Assembly (NCBI GenBank): GCA_949710005.1
Contig: OX453272.1
Location: forward strand, 26,712,130-26,776,129
Direction of reading: 5' to 3'
Length of the DNA stretch: 64,000 nucleotides
From: Ricordea florida
Taxonomy: Eukaryota; Cnidaria; Anthozoa; Corallimorpharia; Ricordeidae
Below are positions 30,024-38,833 of this stretch, piece after piece; the first letter of the stretch is position 1; each line of letters starts with the position of its first letter. Below the pieces are notes generated by a model. It did no database searches and was not told the origin of the DNA. It worked only from the letters and a program-made list of their open reading frames with translations. The position numbers and the translations under genes are program-made.

Positions 30024-30468
30024 AACGTAATATTAAACATTCTTTGCAATAATGCTTTTGTTTATTATGTTCGCATATTTGCGATCCGCCGCATTCTTTA
30101 CATTGTTGTTTTTGTTTGCCATGTTTACATATCCGCGACCCACCGCATTCTTTACACTGGTACTTATATTTAATGTGCGAACATATTTGTGACCCTGCGC
30201 ATTCTTTACACTGATGCTTATTTTTATTGTGAATACATATTTGCGACCCGCCGCATTCTTTGCAGAAATATTTACAAATTCCGTGGGCACAAACATAATT
30301 ATTATTAATTATAACTTTTTGTTTTTTCTCATTAATCTCTTCTTCTGAAAATTTCCCTATCTCTTCAATCAATTCTGCTTTATTCATTCCATATAATCTT
30401 TTAATTTTTAACCCCACCGCAATTTTTTTCAATTGCGGCAAATATAATTTTTGCAATTTTTGTTCCAT
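29989..30468 (-). CDS. SAP domain plus CxxC/CxH zinc-repeat protein, 159 aa
   Basis: Residues about 5-40 fit a SAP motif (LPQLKKIAVGLKIKRLYG, MNKAELIEEIGKF), a DNA- or chromatin-binding helix pair. From about 57 there are repeats of roughly 19 residues with C-x-H and CKECGGSQIC units (five knuckles), likely zinc-binding. It is the terminal gene, transcribed inward from the right repeat, whose TTTAAA motif lies 29 nt before the ATG. Similar Cys/His repeats occur in giant viruses and protists, from memory. Likely nucleic-acid binding; function unknown. Confidence 0.7.
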   Translation of the reverse strand: MEQKLQKLYLPQLKKIAVGLKIKRLYGMNKAELIEEIGKFSEEEINEKKQKVIINNNYVCAHGICKYFCKECGGSQICIHNKNKHQCKECAGSQICSHIKYKYQCKECGGSRICKHGKQKQQCKECGGSQICEHNKQKHYCKECLILRYETRISAKKKL

Positions 30469-30493
30469 AATTAATTTAATGACGCATCTTCAT

Positions 30494-30761
30494 TTCTTTA
30501 AACCATAATTTATTTTTATTTCGGGCCAGAATCTCCTCCGATTTTCACATAAGACTTTGCAGAGACTTGGCTAGACAGGGGATTGCCTCGCCCTCCGCTC
30601 GCTCCGCCCGTCGGCTCCTCTTGACAGGCGGGCTTAGCCGAGACTTTGCATGATTCGCCATTTTCTTTTAAAATAATTTTTTATTTTGTACAAGAATCGA
30701 AATATGATAAAATAAAATTGATTTTTTATTTTTGTGCCAGAATCGGGGATTTACCCCTACT
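30494..30761 (-). repeat. Polinton right terminal inverted repeat
   Basis: Inverted match to 14500-14767 over 268 bp; only the outermost base differs by eye. It contains the promoter-like motif for the gene starting at 30468. Confidence 0.92.
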
Positions 30762-30767
30762 GATTTT
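30762..30767. other. Polinton target-site duplication, right copy (gatttt)
   Basis: Pairs with gattta at 14494-14499; it is also part of the interrupted TFIIB-like reading frame. Confidence 0.65.
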
Positions 30768-31502
30768 GTTTGTACTGACTGTGGAACGTATTTTAGCAGC
30801 TATATTGATTACAAGCCAGAATGGTGAAGCGATATAATGGAGGATCTGAGTAGATGAGATATTGCCGGAAAGTTACCGGCGTTGCTATCCACACTAACGC
30901 TAATCAGGCAGAATGTGATTTACAGCGTCGAGCCGTATGGAATGCCGTGCCATATAATGAGCGGGCTTTACGCGTTAAATTGGATTTATTGCATTTGTCA
31001 GACAAACCATATTGCCAAAGGCATCGCTGACTATGCCAAAAATCAATACCGTACACTGCTACAACAATTAGAAGCCAAAAAATTTACCTAGACCACGTGG
31101 TAAACGCGATCTTGGATTGCAAGCTGGGGCTTTGTACTTCGCTTTGCGGGATTATGGTAAACCGCGTACTTATCAAGATGCAGATTTATTCAACATTCAA
31201 CCGAGATATGTGAGTAGAGGAATGAATTTATCAGATGAGCTTGTCACTATATATTCTGATTATATTGACTATTTTTGTCGTATTCTATAGATCTAAATTA
31301 ATACAGATGCCGTTGATGGGTTCGTTGAAGTTGCAGACATAGTAGAGGAGTTACTTAGCCTAGACCGAAATAAGCCACCAAGCACTACTGCAGGTTGTAT
31401 CCACTATGTGGTTTATTATATAGATAACCAATTCCTATTAACCATATTTTGGATATCTGGTAAGTGTCTGCCTCCACGATTCGGAGATTATATCAGCTGT
31501 TA
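30762..31502 (+). pseudogene. TFIIB-like transcription factor relic, right part
   Basis: Pieces in several frames follow the TFIIB order. A zinc-ribbon end with FVCTDCGTYF and IDYKPEW (30762-30827) comes first. Next is a linker/first-cyclin start with VWNAVPYNERAL (30854-31030). First-cyclin sequence follows with IADYAKNQYRTLL and then LQAGALYFALRDYGKPRTYQ and DLFNIQPRYVSRGMN (31005-31290). A second-cyclin segment has PPSTTAGCIHYVVYYI (31297-31502). Stops and frameshifts break it. It is too diverged to look like the host TFIIB gene, and it leads into Polinton relic genes, so I infer it came from an older virus-like element. A decayed host Brf/TFIIB copy is the alternative. Confidence 0.65.
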
Positions 31503-31512
31503 ATTAGATATA

Positions 31513-31806
31513 AACAAGTTATAATATTTAACAATTATTCGCCGAAGGCGAAGTGATTATCGGTGAGTATTCACCGATAATCACTGAACCTGAGGCGAAT
31601 AATTGTTTTAGTATAAATACACAGGTGATTACTTCAAAAAAAATGGAGAGAAAAAGGATTCTACAACACGAAAAAATTTTATTTCATCAAAAGCGCGCGA
31701 TCGACTGGCAGCGATTTTGTTCGTCGAGGTGATTATCGGCTGATAATCCGAGATAGCGAACCAATCAGAGCGAGCGATTTTGTATAATCAGCAGAGTATT
31801 TATACT
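31513..31806. mobile_element. Foldback-type MITE
   Basis: aacaattattcgcc (31529-31542) and ggcgaataattgtt (31592-31605), plus nested cgaagtgattatcgg and ccgataatcactg, form strong inverted repeats. The tail ends gcagagtatttatactaaaa directly before the relic ATPase. It resembles a repeat I recall from coral genomes. No gene. Confidence 0.6.
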
Positions 31807-31812
31807 AAAATG

Positions 31813-32495
31813 GATTAATTACGAGATAAGGTCCCATTCCATCTAATTATAACGGGGCCGAGGGTTTGCCAAGAACGATCCTAGATTTATAGTGTTATCG
31901 CCGGATGCTAGTAACAGTGATGAGATTAACCAGTAATTAACTAATTGCCAAAATTCGTTTTCTGATACTAATTCACTAATAATTTTAGATGATTGTGCCT
32001 TTTCTAAGGAATTAAGGCAACGCTCTAATAAGGCCATTGGTCTAGCTTTTTCAGGTAGGCACGATAAATTATCTGTATGGGTATTAACTCAAACAATTAA
32101 CAGAGGGTCTCAATGGGGTTAACCGTTAGCCGTAAAAAAAAAAAAATAGCCGTTAGGCGTAAATATTGAAAACTTTTAGCCGTTAGCCGTAAAAAATATT
32201 AAACTTTAGCCGTAAAACAGCAAAAAATATTAACCGTTAGCCGTAAAATTCACCACCCCATTGAGACCCTCTTAACTTCGTTATCCAAACCTTTCCGAGA
32301 TAACGTTGCCTGTGTAGTTGCATCCATAATCCATCTGAGCCTAGTACAAAGATGCTTTTTGAGTATTTCGCTGGGCATTCGGATTGAGAAACTCGCAAGA
32401 AATTTATACAGCTACTCCGATCTCAAAAATACTCAAGACTATGTTGATGTTTATGGCATCCGTACTCATGCTATTAAGAAATTCTTACCGTTATA
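31813..32495 (+). pseudogene. Relic Polinton packaging ATPase
   Basis: Starts at the same Met as the intact ATPase, then loses most of the region after Walker A by deletion and frameshift. It keeps LSPDASN, a Walker B LIILDDC and SVWVLTQ. A small repeat element at 32102-32276 splits it; after that, SKPFRDNVACVV resumes. It is the first of five relic genes in the same order as the intact element. Confidence 0.85.
32102..32276. mobile_element. Short inverted-repeat insertion with agccgt mini-repeats
   Basis: agagggtctcaatggggt and accccattgagaccctct bound 175 bp; flanking taac suggests a 4-bp (or ttaac 5-bp) duplication. Inside are four or five copies of a ttagccgtaaaa-like unit. Confidence 0.7.
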
Positions 32496-32504
32496 GATTA
32501 AAAG

Positions 32505-32968
32505 ATGTCAGTTAAAGAATATATGGAAGCGCCTGGGGTTAAACCAAAAGATAATGCATCATCTGAAGATAATATTGAAACTAAACGAGAGAGCTTTGCT
32601 ATCCTAGCTTCTTTGGGAGTTATAAAGAAATATCTTGGCACTGAAATAAATGTTGGTGAAATTAAGAAGCTCTCTCGTAAAAATGTAGGAAAATATTACA
32701 ACCGATACAAGTTGTACTGGGAAAGCAATTAACTAGTGGGTTAGTAGAATCTGCTCTCCATACTGCATCCAGAGTGATATCATATCTTTTACCTATTGAT
32801 GACTGTGAATTGTTAAAGACTAATAAAATGATGAGTTGGTAAAGCGTAAAATAAGTAAATTTTCTGGACTATTAGTACTACGTGGAGGTCGTTTTGTAGC
32901 ACTTGCTAGCGGTCTATTCAGATTTGCTAAACACATTTAAATTAGGAGATACTGAAGAGAATGACTAA
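32505..32968 (+). pseudogene. Relic of the 174-aa Polinton gene
   Basis: KRESFAILASLGVIKKYLG and NVGKYYNRYK match the intact homologue; a frameshift near 32705 and later stops break it, with IGGG-like ALASG sequence still visible near 32900. Second gene in the conserved order. Confidence 0.82.
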
Positions 32969-33002
32969 ATTGTTGAGCTTGATAGTAATACTGAACCGGT
33001 TA

Positions 33003-33336
33003 GTTAAAGATTACTGCATCGCTAAGAACAAAGTTGTCAGAAGAAACTGAACAAATTACTAAAGAACCACCACCTGCTAAATCGGAAAAGAAAAAGAACC
33101 CTAAAAAGGTAGAAGCAGGACGTTGGATACAAGAATATAATCGGAGGGCTCGAGAGGCATTAAAGTGGGAAACAAAACGTGTGGCTGAATCTGAAGTACC
33201 TAAGGAATCATCTCTAGGGTTAACGGCTTTGGATTTGTTTATGAAATACTACCGAACGCCAACACCGAAACCAGTTATATACCCCAATCCACGTGGTAGG
33301 GCTGAACCTACACAACCTATGGTTGGTATGATTTAG
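33003..33336 (+). pseudogene. Relic of the 141-aa Polinton gene, with conserved upstream motif
   Basis: KKKNPKKVEAGRWIQEYNRR matches the intact protein; the ATG has become TTG (33034) and the membrane span is partly deleted, leaving ALDLFMKYY. gttaaag at 33003-33009 sits 26 nt before the start, like the intact element's promoter motif. Confidence 0.78.
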
Positions 33337-33569
33337 AGATTCCACTCTACGTAAGTTAGAATATGAGTGCACAAAATAATAAGTTAGTGAAAATAGCAAC
33401 TGATGCTGCTGTGTTGGTTAGATTATCTGTTGCAATGGTTATATCAGTAAAAATACTTATGAAGGAATCATTTATCGGTGACACATCATCGAGTATTACA
33501 AATTTCGCTAAATGGGTCGCAGTGTTATCTGGAAGTTTAGCATTAAGAAACGCAAAAGATCTTACCTAA
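33332..33569 (+). pseudogene. Relic of the 72-aa membrane gene, with conserved upstream motif
   Basis: TDAAVLVRLSVAMVIS and DTSSSITNFAKWVAVLSGS match the intact gene; the C-terminus is frameshifted. TTTAGA at 33332-33337 lies 26 nt before the ATG at 33363. Confidence 0.8.
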
Positions 33570-33576
33570 AACCATC

Positions 33577-33716
33577 TAGTTACCAAATATATATTGCATC
33601 AATTGCGTTAATGATTAGTGGGGCTACTTTAAATGCTATCTCCGGTAAAAAAGCGGATAAAGAAAGGGTCAGACATTATAAAGCTACGGAAAAATACCAT
33701 CCAATACAGATGACAT
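33577..33716 (+). pseudogene. Relic of the 132-aa Polinton gene, truncated
   Basis: IASIALMISGATLNAISG and DKERVRHYKATEKYH match the N-terminal half of the intact protein; the similarity ends at 33716, where the relic stops. Confidence 0.75.
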
Positions 33717-35755
33717 AACGCCAATAACACTGTATTTCCCTTTTTTCCGTTTTTTCACACACAGGATATCATTTTCCCATTAGACTTCCGTATCGCCCCA
33801 TACTTCTTTGTGCATGCTATAGCTGAGTTTTTAAGGGTACTGCACGCTAAAATATTTCTTGTTTGCAAAGAACAAAGCAGTACAGATACATTATGCATAA
33901 TTAAGAATGAGGTGATACGGAAATCTAACTTAAAAATGATATCCTTTGTGTAAACAAGGCGAGGAGAAGGGAAATATAAAACACACGAACACCTAGCTAA
34001 CTTGTTGAGATAAATATATAGAACCGGCGTCTTGGACGCATGTTCATCCAAAAATTGGCTGGTCATCATTAGCACGCAAAGGTGTGGGGCCAGAGGAATT
34101 TATTCCACCGATTGGTCTGTTTTTCCGTGTCTCTTCTTCTTCAGTGGTCGGTCTTGCCCTTCGTATATTCGTTCTTGGTTTAACGAGTCGTAGACGCTAC
34201 GCGTAATGACCAGATTGGTAGTGTGCTAGAGTTACTGGGCACTCTGGAGACCCCGCTCAACCTGGTGCTTAACCCACAAGAGCTTCACCTAACACTGGAG
34301 TGTTAGCACACTCTATGTATGTTGACGTTGAACGGGCAAAGAGAGGAGTACCAGGTCTCACTCGTATAAATCTTTATTAAGGTCAATAAAAAAAGACAAG
34401 AAGGAATGAATTTTACAACTTCTAGGGATACATCTAATCAGCACTGAAATTTGAACTTGACCTAATAAGCTCATAACGTTTCTTTAAGTAAAGGGAAAAC
34501 GTCATGCGAAATCTCTTATCAAACGAAGTTTTGGCCATTCAGTTAAAGAATCTTTTGATCACTTGAGTTTCCTATTTTTATTTCTTTTTCCCTACGAAGA
34601 TAATTGATGATGCCTAAACTTCAAAGCAGTTGGGGTTGATCCTGAAAGACTAAAATCTGTTCTGATTAAAAGCTTCACAGCAAAGCTCAACACAATGGTA
34701 CTGCTCTCCGAGAAACATTCTTCAGTTAAGTACAGTCTACATTTAAGCATCACGTTTATAAGCACTATACTACAAAAAGCGGTTAATCTGTGCAGTTAAG
34801 CTTAATCTATTCTAGGCCAATAAACAGCTGACATTCGTAACGCTTCACGGTCTCACTCCTTGACATGCATGTGTTCCGGTGTTGGACTGCAAATGTATAG
34901 TTTGTCAGAATCCATTCACCATTTATTTGCCAGGGGTAAGTAGCAAATCTCACTCTAAAAGGCAGCTGCATTGTCCACCCCGCCTTTTGGTCGGGTACCC
35001 ATTTCCCCTTCTCGATGAATGTGCTCTATGTAGTAGGCCAGATTTTCATTGCCTCGCACATTACGCATCTCTACATCTTTCCCTTGCTGGTCTCCTATCT
35101 TATCCTTTGGGGGGATGCAACTGGAAAGAATAAAAAACACATCTTCATTACACCTTGGTCAGTACACATGGAGTATGATCCGGCATGTTTACGTGGTCAT
35201 CGATTCACTTTTATAGTCAGCACGCGTTGCTCATAAGTATCATATTCATGAGATATTTAGTAGTGGATTGAAAAGAATCCCATGTAAATATCAATATATG
35301 ACAACCTACTCCTCCCCCATTGTCTTTCATTGTTAATCATTACGATGTGGTCATTGGTTGTCTTCTATAGTTGGCATGCTATGGGCTGGCCATGGGTTTA
35401 TTCGTGAAACCCTTGTCAATGACTTGGCGAGGATCTCATAGATACACCAATATATGGTAATATATTCCTCGCTACTGTCTCAAATTGCTCATAGAGGTGT
35501 GATATTATTTTCTATTGACAGGCCAAGGGTATATCCATGAGATTCTTCCCTTGTACACTGAAAATCGTTAGATCATTGCAAATTACTGTTCATTTTTACA
35601 GCCCTCCGAATACCGATTACATCCCTCCTATGTCAATATTCCCTAGGTATAATATATAGATTTAGCCAAGCCTAAAAGTGGGGCTCCCGTTTAGTACTTT
35701 CATTTCACTTTAAACTGTAAAAGCATTCTAAAATATTGCGAAGGAATTCACAAAC
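33717..35755. other. Intergenic stretch, nothing recognised
   Basis: About 2 kb of mixed composition with short chance frames only. No inverted-repeat element, RNA gene or protein similarity was visible to me. Confidence 0.5.
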
Positions 35756-35768
35756 GTTTTTAATTGTA
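35756..35768. other. Target-site duplication, left of Penelope copy 1
   Basis: gtttttaattgta is repeated exactly at 38098-38110. Confidence 0.8.
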
Positions 35769-37889
35769 ATTAAAATTGTAACTAAACGAACCGATGAATT
35801 CGCAATCAAACAAGATGTCGAAAAATTCCTTCGCCGCGTCCAATTGAAAGCTTTTTTCCATAACAAAGACAACAATTCTGACACCTCAGAAAAAGACATT
35901 TTTGAAACAATTAACATTCGAAAATCTAAATGGACTCCCCCAGAGGGCCAATTCACTTCTGTAGACTTCTTCGTCCAAAAATGCCGTTATGATGTTCAAC
36001 AACTAAAATTCAATCGTAACACTAAATGTTCTAACCTTTCCACTGAAGAATGGGCGGCCCTAAAAAACCTTAACAAGCGGAAAGATGTTGTCGTTAAACC
36101 TGCCGACAAAGGCGGTGCGGTCGTCGTTTGGCGGTCCGACCTTTACCAACAAGAAGCTTTTCGACAACTTTCCGACAAATCTTTTTATGCCAAAGTAGAC
36201 AAAGACCTCACCTTAACCAACCAAAAACTCGTCAAGGAAACTATTCAAGATCTAATTTCAAAACAAGAATTACCCGTCACGGCTAAGAATCTGATCATCA
36301 CTACTCCTAGAACTTCACGAATCTACTTCAAACCTAAAATCCACAAACCGAACAATCCCGGCCGACCCATTGTTTCTGCATGCAGTTGCCCAACCGAACT
36401 CATCTCCAGCTATTTAGACAAAATCATGGTACCCATTGTCAAATCTTTACCGTCCTACATTAAAGACACCAACCACGCACTAAAAATTTTCCGCGACTTC
36501 AACTTCTCCGGCGAAAACAAGTTTATTTTCACCATGGACATCACCTCTTTATACACTGTCATACCGAACAACGAAGGACTTCTAGCACTCAAATTTTATT
36601 TCGATCAGCGCTCTACAAAAGAGCCTAGCTCACAAACATTACTTCGCCTAGCCGAACTAGTTTTAACACTCAACTGCTTCTCATTCTCCAACAACTACTA
36701 CAAACAAATCAATGGCGTCGCTATGGGCACTAAAATGGGACCTAGCTATGCCAATCTCTTCGTAGGCTACATTGAAAATCAATTTTTCCGCCAATACAAC
36801 GGACCTAAACCTAAACTATATCGCCGCTACATTGACGACTGCGTTGGCGCAACTTCATCCACCAGGGAAGAACTTGAGCACTTCATTAATTCTGTCAATT
36901 CGTTCCACCCAGCATTGAAATATACTTGGCAAATTTCAGAAACCTCAATAGCTTTTCTCGATATCAACGTTTCAATCCACAACAACGGCCTATCAACTAG
37001 TGTGTACTACAAACCTACAGACTCCCATAGTTATTTATTGCACTCGTCTTCTCACCCCACCCATGTTAAAAATTCCATTCCATATTCTCAATTCCTCAGA
37101 CTTCGACGTTTATGTAGTGATGAGTTGGACTTCTCCAGCAAATCAGAAGAAATGCTTCAGTTCTTCAAGAACCGTGGCTACCCTGACTCAGTTGTGAAGA
37201 CAGCTCAACAACGCGCTCAAACAACTGACCAACGCTCAGCACCACAAACGTCACAAAAGGAAGAGAACCAGAGAATACCGTTCACACTCACTTTTCACCC
37301 ACTCAACCTACCTGTCAAGAACATCATTCTGAAGAACTTCAAGTTACTTCAGAATGACAACGAAACAGGCAGCATCTTCTCACTACCACCACTCATTTCA
37401 TTCAAACGTAACAAAAACGTAAGCGATTTTTTAGTTAGAAGTACACTAAAATCAGACGAATCACCCGGCACTTTCAACTGCACACGCAAAAGATGCAAAA
37501 CTTGCCCTTTCGTCCATAACACAAACAAAATAGCAGGACCTAAACGATCGTTTAAAATCACCGAACGTTTCACATGCACTTCCGTCAATGTTATCTATTG
37601 CATAAAATGCACCTTATGCAAGAAGATATACATCGGCGAAACCGGAAGAAGATTAGGTGACCGTTTCCGCGAACATCTGCGTGACGTCGAACGAAATGAC
37701 AAAGATGCATCGAAACCTGTAGCGCGACACTTTAATCTACCTAACCACTCAACTCACAACATGGCGGTATGTGGACTTTCCATGCATCAGGGCAATACGG
37801 AAAGCCGTAAAAACCTAGAACAGAAGTTCATCTTCCAACTCGGTTCTCTTAATCCCCACGATATCAACGAACGTTTCTCATTCATTTAA
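35769..37889 (+). CDS. Penelope-like reverse transcriptase with GIY-YIG endonuclease (N-terminally truncated)
   Basis: About 706 residues, open to the stop at 37889. Reverse transcriptase: KPADKGGAVVVW and [20 protein letters not shown] upstream, then [30 protein letters not shown], catalytic [10 protein letters not shown], and [11 protein letters not shown] Cys motif CTRKRCKTC (about 590) precedes a GIY-YIG nuclease ([20 protein letters not shown], then [10 protein letters not shown]). The first 11 codons of the longer open frame, before 35769, are flanking DNA. No stop or frameshift, so it decayed little after insertion, but the missing N-terminus makes it inactive. Confidence 0.9.
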   Translation: MKIVTKRTDEFAIKQDVEKFLRRVQLKAFFHNKDNNSDTSEKDIFETINIRKSKWTPPEGQFTSVDFFVQKCRYDVQQLKFNRNTKCSNLSTEEWAALKNLNKRKDVVVKPADKGGAVVVWRSDLYQQEAFRQLSDKSFYAKVDKDLTLTNQKLVKETIQDLISKQELPVTAKNLIITTPRTSRIYFKPKIHKPNNPGRPIVSACSCPTELISSYLDKIMVPIVKSLPSYIKDTNHALKIFRDFNFSGENKFIFTMDITSLYTVIPNNEGLLALKFYFDQRSTKEPSSQTLLRLAELVLTLNCFSFSNNYYKQINGVAMGTKMGPSYANLFVGYIENQFFRQYNGPKPKLYRRYIDDCVGATSSTREELEHFINSVNSFHPALKYTWQISETSIAFLDINVSIHNNGLSTSVYYKPTDSHSYLLHSSSHPTHVKNSIPYSQFLRLRRLCSDELDFSSKSEEMLQFFKNRGYPDSVVKTAQQRAQTTDQRSAPQTSQKEENQRIPFTLTFHPLNLPVKNIILKNFKLLQNDNETGSIFSLPPLISFKRNKNVSDFLVRSTLKSDESPGTFNCTRKRCKTCPFVHNTNKIAGPKRSFKITERFTCTSVNVIYCIKCTLCKKIYIGETGRRLGDRFREHLRDVERNDKDASKPVARHFNLPNHSTHNMAVCGLSMHQGNTESRKNLEQKFIFQLGSLNPHDINERFSFI

Positions 37890-37997
37890 TCATTCATCTA
37901 ATTTATTCACTTCCATTCACACAATGCTATGGTTCCACCAATAGCATGGCTCCAAACTTCTCTATATAAATTGAACATAACCCACAATCCTCTCATT

Positions 37998-38035
37998 CGC
38001 TCCGACGAAGGGCTAACGCTCGAAACGTCAGCACC
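37998..38035 (+). ncRNA. Hammerhead-like motif in Penelope 3' region
   Basis: gacgaagggctaacgctcgaaacgtc resembles a hammerhead core: a CNGANGA-like box, a small stem (gggc/gctc) and GAAAC then GTC. The first box reads ccgacga rather than ctganga, and there is an extra A before the stem. Copy 2 has the same at about 54604-54640. Penelope elements are known to carry hammerheads; this assignment is tentative. Confidence 0.3.
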
Positions 38036-38097
38036 TCCTTTTTACCTTACGGTGGTATAACTTACTTAATCAACTCGTTTGATTTACCCATTTTCTT

Positions 38098-38110
38098 GTT
38101 TTTAATTGTA
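38098..38110. other. Target-site duplication, right of Penelope copy 1
   Basis: gtttttaattgta, identical to 35756-35768. Confidence 0.8.
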
Positions 38111-38440
38111 GTTTAGTGTCGAGGTCGGTTAACTCGCTAAGTTTTTCTCAAAACTTTCGTCTGCCATTAGTACGATCTTTCTACCTACAAAGTCATGGAG
38201 TATATTCTACAAAAAACACAAATTATCAATGTACTGTATTCTATTCCTGATGAAATTAACCATTCTTTTTGCGTAAATGTATTTAAAAGATTTGTACACG
38301 CTACTGGGAAATGCAGGACACAACTCTTGTCATTTTCGTGTTAGAACGAACACCTCGGTAAAATAAATGTTTACTCCAAGGTATGGTAAAATGTATACAA
38401 TAGGGCTTAGATATAACTATCTATATAAAAACACATTTAG
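38111..38440. other. Non-coding stretch
   Basis: No gene, repeat boundary or RNA was recognised. Confidence 0.5.
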
Positions 38441-38765
38441 ACAGTTCCGCTAGCATTTTTTACTTAATTTAGCTTGATATCTATAAGGCCCGTTTCAAAC
38501 GTCGAACTTCACATGTGCCGAATCTAATGCAAATGAGAAAAATCTATTGTTTTCTCTCATTTGCATTAGATTCGGCACATGTAAAGTTCGACGTTTGAAC
38601 CTGACCTAAGTTCCAGTATATAGCCTGCATGGAAGCAAAATAAATGTAAATGTTTTTCCTTTTTGTTATGTTATAATTAAATTGAGTTATGGATGCCACT
38701 CAAATTGAATTATTAACTGAAATCGTAAAATTATTAAGCACTCAAGAACTTCAGGGTTTCCTTCA
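38441..38765 (+). mobile_element. LINE fragment, same rearranged junction as at 12955-13107
   Basis: agttccgctagcatttttt and gcctgcatggaagcaaaataa then atggatgccactcaaattga repeat the minus-strand LINE at 12955-13107, on the opposite strand. A palindromic MITE at about 38484-38610 interrupts it. Confidence 0.75.
38484..38610. mobile_element. Palindromic MITE of about 125 bp
   Basis: gtttcaaacgtcgaacttca and catgtgccgaatctaatgca, with mirrored tgcattagattcggcacatg and ttcgacgtttgaac, form arms of about 55 bp around a short spacer. It sits exactly where the other LINE copy runs uninterrupted. Confidence 0.8.
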
Positions 38766-38833
38766 ATCCTATAATTCATCATCATGAGCAAAAAACCTCT
38801 GCTTTACCCTAGGAGCCGAGGTTTCTCTCTTGC

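Larger units (their letters stand above)
14500..30761. mobile_element. Complete Polinton/Maverick element (16,262 bp)
   Basis: Bounded by 268-bp terminal inverted repeats (14500-14767, 30494-30761) that differ by eye only at the outermost base, and by a 6-bp duplication. It holds 17 open genes: PolB, integrase, capsid-type proteins, packaging ATPase, membrane proteins, an Rpb7-like subunit and others. No gene is visibly broken. Long repeats, self-encoded PolB and DDE integrase define the class; near-identical repeats and intact genes point to recent insertion. It interrupts a TFIIB-like gene relic. Base composition is A-rich on the coding strand, unlike the flanking host gene exons. I saw no adenovirus-type protease. 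Confidence 0.95.
35769..38097 (+). mobile_element. Penelope-like retroelement, copy 1 (5'-truncated)
   Basis: Flanked by an exact 13-bp duplication. It contains an open RT-endonuclease frame and about 200 bp of 3' sequence ending gatttacccattttctt. The second copy at 52793-54701 shares the same 3' end. Truncation at the 5' end and a variable-length duplication fit target-primed integration. Confidence 0.9.

Noticed and set aside
14500-30761. Virophage or free giant-virus fragment in place of a Polinton
   Set aside because: Terminal repeats, a 6-bp target duplication, a DDE integrase and host transposon DNA on both sides show an integrated Polinton-class element.
30646-30837. 63-codon frame starting in the right terminal repeat
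   Set aside because: Crosses the element boundary into the TFIIB relic; an artefact of the junction.
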